Below, one piece after another: positions 6,011-9,366 of a DNA stretch of 9,366 bases. The notes beneath the pieces are model-generated. The model did no database searches and was not told the origin of the DNA. It worked only from the letters and a program-made list of their open reading frames with translations. Numbering within the stretch: position 1 is the first letter of the stretch; every line of letters begins with the position of its first letter. Origin of the DNA: an uncultured Lachnospiraceae bacterium (GTDB lineage Bacteria; Bacillota; Clostridia; Lachnospirales; Lachnospiraceae); NCBI GenBank assembly GCA_902797015.1, contig CADBRG010000250.1, forward strand, positions 1-9,366. The letters are read 5' to 3'. The position numbers and the translations under genes are program-made.

Positions 6011-6751
6011 TTATACTTCGAAGCCACCATCTACCTTGATGACCTGTCCGTCCATAAATGAAGAATCATCTGTCGCGAGGAACAGTGCAACATTTGCGAT
6101 GTCCTCCGGCTGGCCAACACGTTTTACCGGACAATTGTCTACCATAAACTGCAGCGCTTCCACACCTCCGATGCTGTCTACCATTGCAGTATGAATGCAT
6201 CCCGGTGCGATTGCATTGACTCTGATTTCCGGTCCAAGTTCCCATGCCATGGATTTGGAAAGACCGGCCATCGCATGCTTGGAGGAAATGTATCCCGCAA
6301 AACCATGATGTGCCGCAAAGGAAGCAACGGATGCGATATTGACGATCACACCTTTTCCTTTTTCCTTCATGATCGGTGCAGACAGCTGACACAAACGAAG
6401 CGCTGCATCCACATTTACACGGAACACTTTATCCCACTCTTCCAGTGTAACATCCATCAAAGGAGACATGCTGAGCATTCCTGCATTGTTAACCAGAACA
6501 TCGATCGTGCCAAACTGCTCTACTGTCTTGTTCACAATCTCTTCCGCGAAAGCCGGATCCGACGCATCACCCAATACACAGATTGCTTCGCCGCCTGCAG
6601 CTTTGATGTCATCAACCACAGCCTGCGCACGCTCTGCATTTCTTCCGGTAACAACCACTTTTGCGCCTTCCTGTGCAAACAGCTTTGCGGTTGCTCTTCC
6701 CATACCTGAAGTAGATCCGGTAACAATTGCAACTTTTCCTTCTAATCTCAT
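6011..6751 (-). CDS. Classical short-chain dehydrogenase/reductase (SDR)
   Basis: A 246-residue Rossmann-fold NAD(P)(H)-dependent alcohol dehydrogenase/ketoreductase of the classical SDR family, full length. Cofactor motif T11-GSTSGMG18, NNAG at 88-91, catalytic Asn113, Ser141, Tyr154 and Lys158 (YISSK), then PGCIHTAM and the C-terminal D-GGFEV. Arg37 after the second strand (VTGRN) suggests NADP(H) rather than NAD(H). General similarity to FabG, 3-oxoacyl reductases and hydroxysteroid dehydrogenases is evident, but the sequence alone does not choose between them. No acyl carrier or fatty acid genes are near, so a FabG housekeeping role is less likely than oxidation or reduction of the compound handled by the URO-D proteins (inference). 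AAAGGA lies about 9 bases before the ATG. It is transcribed divergently from U2 and converges on the LysR gene. Confidence 0.93.
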   Translation of the reverse strand: MRLEGKVAIVTGSTSGMGRATAKLFAQEGAKVVVTGRNAERAQAVVDDIKAAGGEAICVLGDASDPAFAEEIVNKTVEQFGTIDVLVNNAGMLSMSPLMDVTLEEWDKVFRVNVDAALRLCQLSAPIMKEKGKGVIVNIASVASFAAHHGFAGYISSKHAMAGLSKSMAWELGPEIRVNAIAPGCIHTAMVDSIGGVEALQFMVDNCPVKRVGQPEDIANVALFLATDDSSFMDGQVIKVDGGFEV

Positions 6752-6824
6752 AACATGCCATCCTTTCTAAAAATAATCTGTTACTTTGCGGAAATCTCCG
6801 CGATTGTATTGCTTTTAATACAAA

Positions 6825-6840
6825 GTTAACGGACGCTAAC
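6825..6840. promoter_or_regulatory. Palindromic operator A (SDR side)
   Basis: On the minus strand GTTAGCGTCCGTTAAC, arms GTTAnCG / CGnTAAC on the plus strand. It falls directly downstream of the TTGACA of the SDR gene, where RNA polymerase would sit, so a bound protein would be expected to repress or remodel that promoter. It shares nine of twelve core bases with the palindrome at 6961-6974. Confidence 0.5.
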
Positions 6841-6845
6841 TCAGA

Positions 6846-6851
6846 TGTCAA
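6846..6851 (-). promoter_or_regulatory. Candidate -35 of the SDR gene
   Basis: A perfect TTGACA on the minus strand. The sequence 17 bp on (TAACTT) is a poor -10; TACAAT at 6803-6808 is a better -10 but too far from this -35. The true start is therefore unclear, and operator A occupies the spacer. Confidence 0.4.
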
Positions 6852-6862
6852 TAAAAGAAAAA

Positions 6863-6878
6863 GTTGGAACTTCACAAC
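6863..6878. promoter_or_regulatory. Inverted repeat GTTG-N8-CAAC
   Basis: GTTGGAACTTCACAAC is a 16-bp inverted repeat upstream of the SDR -35, a plausible LysR recognition position. Its outer GTTG...AAC resembles the site upstream of U1, but the arms are short and AT-rich DNA yields such repeats by chance. Confidence 0.25.
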
Positions 6879-6960
6879 TATGAGTTTCAATATGTATTCA
6901 ATCATCATCACATCTTATGTATTTTGCTGCTCATTTTCACTCTTGTTTAAACCTTTGGTT

Positions 6961-6974
6961 GTAGCGCCTGCTAC
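6961..6974. promoter_or_regulatory. Palindromic operator B (U2 side)
   Basis: GTAGC-GCCT-GCTAC, a perfect inverted repeat with a four-base centre, about 50 bp before the predicted U2 transcription start. Its core TAGCGCCTGCTA and the core TAGCGTCCGTTA of operator A both fit TAGCGYCYGYTA. The position just upstream of a weak -35 suits an activator. Confidence 0.5.
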
Positions 6975-6984
6975 TCAAAACTGC

Positions 6985-7013
6985 TTCTGAACGCACTGTT
7001 TTTCTGCTATTCT
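6985..7013 (+). promoter_or_regulatory. Candidate promoter of U2
   Basis: TATTCT (7008-7013, 4 of 6) with TGC directly before it forms an extended -10. The hexamer 17 bp upstream, TTCTGA (6985-6990), is a weak -35. Predicted start is near 7020 with a leader of about 47 bases. TATTAA at 7016-7021 is an alternative -10. Confidence 0.4.
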
Positions 7014-7051
7014 GGTATTAACAGAAAATGTTTCGTGATTAAAATCAAGAT

Positions 7052-7059
7052 AAAGGAGG
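7052..7059 (+). promoter_or_regulatory. Ribosome binding site of U2
   Basis: AAAGGAGG 7 bases before the ATG at 7067, one of the strongest translation signals in the window, suggesting high expression when induced. Confidence 0.88.
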
Positions 7060-7066
7060 AAACCAA

Positions 7067-8059
7067 ATGCAGACTGCAAAAGAAGCTATGTTAGCACTGT
7101 TAAGAGGCGAAAAAGCAGATTTCATTCCGGAAGCATATACCACCATCAAAGATGTTGTATTCCCGGGCGAGCGTTATTTCCCGATGGACGGCTCCTTCGA
7201 TCCGTACGGCACCGGCCCGGACGCATGGGGCGTTATGTGGACCAACCAGGGACCGAACCCGATCGTAGACGGCAACACGATTGCAAAAGATTTTGTTCTT
7301 TTTGATGACATGGAAGAATGGAAAGAGCATGTAAAGTTCCCGCCGATCGATTTCATGCCGTTAGAGCAGATCTTCCAGGGTATGCTGCAGGGTATGCATG
7401 TCAACCGTGACGAGCATGTGGTTTCCTGCCTGATGCTTTCCGGTCAGTTCGAAAGACTCCATCACCTCATCGGAATGGAAAACGCAATGTGCGCGCTTTA
7501 CGAATATCCGGACGAAGTACATGAGTTCTTCGAAGCAATGTGTGAATACAAATTAAAATGCATCGACAAGGCATACGAATTCCTGAAACCGGATATGATC
7601 CACATGCATGATGACTGGGGTATGAACAACAACATGTTCATGGATCCGGATCTCTGGAGAGAGTTCATTAAGCCGAACGAGAAACGTTATGCAGACCGCA
7701 TCCACGAGTATGGCATGATTTACATGCATCATTCCTGTGGCTACAACATGCAGATCGTTCCGGACATGATCGAGTGTGGCATCGACGCATGGAACCCGGT
7801 TATGGTAGAAAATGACATTCCGTACCTGCTCGAGACCTATGGCAAGCAGATGACATTTGCAGGCGGTATCAATAACCGTATCATCGATTCTCCGGATGCA
7901 ACACCGGAAACCATCATCGGTGAGATCCATAGAGCGATGGATGAATACTGCAACCCGGATTGGCGCTATCTGCCATACTACATCCCGAATGTAGAAAAGA
8001 ACTGGTTCATCTATATGGAAGAAGTTAACAAATACGGACGCACCATTTTCCAGAAGTAA
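7067..8059 (+). CDS. U2: URO-D-superfamily methyltransferase-like protein with HxC zinc motif
   Basis: A 330-residue cytosolic TIM-barrel protein of the URO-D superfamily, close in pattern to methyltransferase I components of corrinoid-dependent O-demethylases. Diagnostic segments are HMHDDWGMNNNMFMDPDLWREFIKP (about 179-203), then the zinc motif in MHHSCGYN (His222, Cys224) followed by IVPDMIECGIDAWNPV, and FAGGINN (264-270). Cys295 near the C-terminal end could be the third ligand. Such enzymes take a methyl group from a methoxylated or N-methylated substrate and pass it to a corrinoid protein, or run the second half-reaction to tetrahydrofolate or CoM. No corrinoid protein is in the window, so the partner, if any, is encoded elsewhere. 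It is shorter than U1 and lacks U1's N-terminal extension. It is a single-gene unit divergent from the SDR, with a strong ribosome binding site and its own terminator. Substrate unknown. Confidence 0.85.
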   Translation: MQTAKEAMLALLRGEKADFIPEAYTTIKDVVFPGERYFPMDGSFDPYGTGPDAWGVMWTNQGPNPIVDGNTIAKDFVLFDDMEEWKEHVKFPPIDFMPLEQIFQGMLQGMHVNRDEHVVSCLMLSGQFERLHHLIGMENAMCALYEYPDEVHEFFEAMCEYKLKCIDKAYEFLKPDMIHMHDDWGMNNNMFMDPDLWREFIKPNEKRYADRIHEYGMIYMHHSCGYNMQIVPDMIECGIDAWNPVMVENDIPYLLETYGKQMTFAGGINNRIIDSPDATPETIIGEIHRAMDEYCNPDWRYLPYYIPNVEKNWFIYMEEVNKYGRTIFQK

Positions 8060-8105
8060 TTAAAAAGTACTCGATTTCCAATCCATTACTTTATTACATG
8101 AAGAA

Positions 8106-8138
8106 GGCCGGCAGAGCATAGACTCTTCCGGTCTTTTT
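8106..8138 (+). terminator. Intrinsic terminator of U2
   Basis: GGCCGGCAGAG (8106-8116) pairs with CTCTTCCGGTC (8123-8133), eleven positions with one mismatch and one G-T pair, loop of six, followed by five T residues. It lies about 46 bases after the U2 stop. Confidence 0.82.
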
Positions 8139-8181
8139 CACGTTTCATGCTGCCTTCTTATTTCTGCCATATCTCACACGC

Positions 8182-8227
8182 AAAAGGCCCCACACAAAAG
8201 TATGATCTCTTTCGCATGGAGCCTTTT
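8182..8227 (-). terminator. Long hairpin terminator of U3, possibly bidirectional
   Basis: AAAAGGCCCCA (8182-8192) pairs with TGGAGCCTTTT (8217-8227), ten of eleven positions, and an inner CAAAAG/CTTTCG stem extends it. Read on the minus strand it follows the U3 stop at 8268 by about 40 bases and ends in GGGGCCTTTT. The A-rich and T-rich arms make it usable from both sides as a back-up to the U2 terminator. Confidence 0.75.
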
Positions 8228-8267
8228 ATGATTAGGTAGAGGTAAAGAAACGGATTACATAAACCCT

Positions 8268-9366
8268 TTAATATTTGATGTATGTCTTAGCTGTTTCAAA
8301 CAGTGCATGCAGGTTTTCCGGTTTTGCTTTGTCCAGGCTGACATCACAATTTAAGAAATATCCGCCGCCCGGCGCCCACAGATCGATCGTGTCTTTGACC
8401 TGCTTGATAACCTGCTCTTTTGTGCCGTGCTCAAGCAGAACACCATCCACACCACCAGAGAGACAGATTTTGCCTGCAAACAGCTCTTTTGCTTTCTCAA
8501 CATTGCAGTTGATCAGTGTTACGATACATTTTCCTGCCGGAAGATCACGTGCCAGGATATCCATCTTGGCATCATAGCTGTCCTCAACATACAGGTTCGG
8601 GATACCGCCGCACTCAATGACTGTCTTGGTGCATTCCAACAGCCCCGGCCAGTAGAAGGTCTCAAACTGCTCACGGCTCATGAAGGAATCAAATCCGTTG
8701 TGCAGGAAGAAGACAACATTCTTCATCCACGGAGAACGTGCAAACTGCTGCTTGATGCTGCGTACCTGGATCTTTGTTGCTGCCTTGAGTGCTTCAAGCA
8801 TCTCATCCGGATACTCATAAAGATCCATTGTAGTATTCATAAATCCGCGCAGGGTATCGTTAAATACATCAAACGGTGCGAAGAACGCCTGATCACATGC
8901 ACTCGGGAAGCCCATGCCTGCCAGAATACCCATGATCTTTCCGCCACTCTCTGCCATGTGCAGCATCTTCTGTCCGGAATCAGCCAGCAGATCAAACGCT
9001 GCTTTGACCGGCGGCAGTGAGAACGGGATCATGCCATACAGCCCCGGCTGCCAGATCATGTTTGAGAAGTCAACCATCTCAAGACCTTTCAGCGCTGCAT
9101 AGTGTCTCGGCAGGATCTTTCTCATAACAAATCCACTCGGATCCTCTGCAAATTCCAGATATTCTTCTCCGGACATATATCCTTCTTCACGGTCAACCAC
9201 CTGGAAGCCTGCATTCAGATCCGGAATCTTCGGGCCGCCCGGCCAGTTGACATACTGGCAGCCAAGCTGCTCTAATGCCGGTGCCGGATAAAGTGCCTGC
9301 GGTCCCCAGCCCAGATCAGGCTGATATTCCTGATGATAACGCAGATACGGACCTTCCGCTTTCGCA
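8268..9366 (-). CDS. U3: divergent URO-D-superfamily protein, N-terminus off window
   Basis: The frame is open from the stop at 8268-8270 to the right edge (365 codons), so the true start lies beyond 9366. The GTG at 9198-9200 is internal: the preceding 55 codons encode conserved sequence (GWGPQALYPAPALEQLGCQYVNWPGG) that aligns with residues 68-98 of U1. It parallels U1 throughout: FANDP-like EFAEDPSGFVMRKILPRHY, FNDTLRGFMNTTMDL, FFLHNGFDSFMS, KAKELFAGKICLSGG and APGGGYFLNCDVSLD. As in U1, the HxC zinc position reads Tyr-Val-Glu (Glu codon 8583-8585), and cysteines aligned with U1 Cys348 and Cys387 are encoded at 8463-8465 and 8346-8348. Identity to U1 looks modest, so this is an old paralogue, perhaps with another substrate or forming a heteromer with U1. 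No corrinoid-binding domain is present. Confidence 0.82.
   Translation of the reverse strand, partial: AKAEGPYLRYHQEYQPDLGWGPQALYPAPALEQLGCQYVNWPGGPKIPDLNAGFQVVDREEGYMSGEEYLEFAEDPSGFVMRKILPRHYAALKGLEMVDFSNMIWQPGLYGMIPFSLPPVKAAFDLLADSGQKMLHMAESGGKIMGILAGMGFPSACDQAFFAPFDVFNDTLRGFMNTTMDLYEYPDEMLEALKAATKIQVRSIKQQFARSPWMKNVVFFLHNGFDSFMSREQFETFYWPGLLECTKTVIECGGIPNLYVEDSYDAKMDILARDLPAGKCIVTLINCNVEKAKELFAGKICLSGGVDGVLLEHGTKEQVIKQVKDTIDLWAPGGGYFLNCDVSLDKAKPENLHALFETAKTYIKY

Larger units (their letters stand above)
6752..7066. promoter_or_regulatory. Divergent control region between SDR and U2
   Basis: A 315-bp AT-rich gap between two divergent genes, with no coding potential I would support. It holds a small hairpin in the SDR leader (GCGGA 6788-6792 with TCCGC 6797-6801), a palindrome at 6825-6840, the SDR -35 at 6846-6851, an inverted repeat GTTG-N8-CAAC at 6863-6878, a second palindrome at 6961-6974 and the U2 promoter region at 6985-7013. 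The density of symmetric sites suggests joint regulation of both genes. Confidence 0.7.

Noticed and set aside
6191..6709. 172-codon plus-strand frame
   Set aside because: Antisense to the SDR, which has every catalytic motif in place; the translation is rich in Cys/His/Arg and has no recognisable domain.
6011..6751. BaiA or a specific hydroxysteroid dehydrogenase
   Set aside because: Classical SDR motifs do not determine substrate, and no bile acid pathway partner genes are present in the window.
8427..9020. 197-codon plus-strand frame
   Set aside because: It is antisense to U3, has low-complexity composition with many Cys and His, and no ribosome binding site; U3 has clear homology on the other strand.
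8268..9200. U3 as a complete gene starting with GTG at 9198-9200
   Set aside because: The frame continues to the window edge and the 55 codons upstream align with conserved U1 sequence, so the gene is partial.

Overview
This window most likely comes from an anaerobic, low-to-moderate GC Firmicute of the Clostridia, probably Lachnospiraceae-like. The evidence is strong AGGAGG ribosome binding sites, a secreted DUF1002 protein, a membrane-anchored HtrA with the clostridial layout, and several URO-D-superfamily methyltransferase-like genes close together. The family-level assignment is an inference. I see no rRNA, tRNA, CRISPR array, insertion sequence or phage gene.

Left part (1-3650), envelope and stress functions. 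Two minus-strand genes look like one operon: a secreted DUF1002 protein (976-1890), then a protein with a small GNAT (Acetyltransf_CG-like) domain joined to a charged helical linker and three membrane helices (1-949, cut by the window edge). A good sigma-A promoter with an extended -10 sits at 1962-1990. Divergent from it is a membrane-anchored HtrA/DegP serine protease with one PDZ domain (2130-3593), closed by a strong intrinsic terminator.

Right part (3651-9366), a probable catabolic cluster. It holds three URO-D-superfamily proteins (here called U1, U2 and U3), a classical short-chain dehydrogenase/reductase and a LysR-type regulator. U1 (3821-5062) and the regulator (5101-5994) form a plus-strand unit. 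The SDR (6011-6751, minus) converges on the regulator. U2 (7067-8059, plus) diverges from the SDR across a 315-bp control region. U3 (8268 to the right edge, minus) converges on U2, with a terminator for each strand between them.

URO-D-superfamily proteins of the MtaA/MtbA and O-demethylase methyltransferase I type move methyl groups between substrates and corrinoid proteins. With a LysR regulator and an SDR, the simplest reading is an inducible pathway for a methylated or alcohol-bearing aromatic, plant or host compound. No corrinoid protein or reductive activator is visible here, so the substrate and even methyl transfer remain inference. U2 keeps the classical HxC zinc motif. U1 and U3 both replace it with aromatic-x-Glu and share an extra cysteine, so they look like a separate subfamily. 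The SDR/U2 control region carries two related palindromes (core TAGCGYCYGYTA), one near each gene, and a LysR-like inverted repeat lies upstream of U1. This cluster, with its candidate regulon and altered metal site, is the most promising undescribed system in the window.
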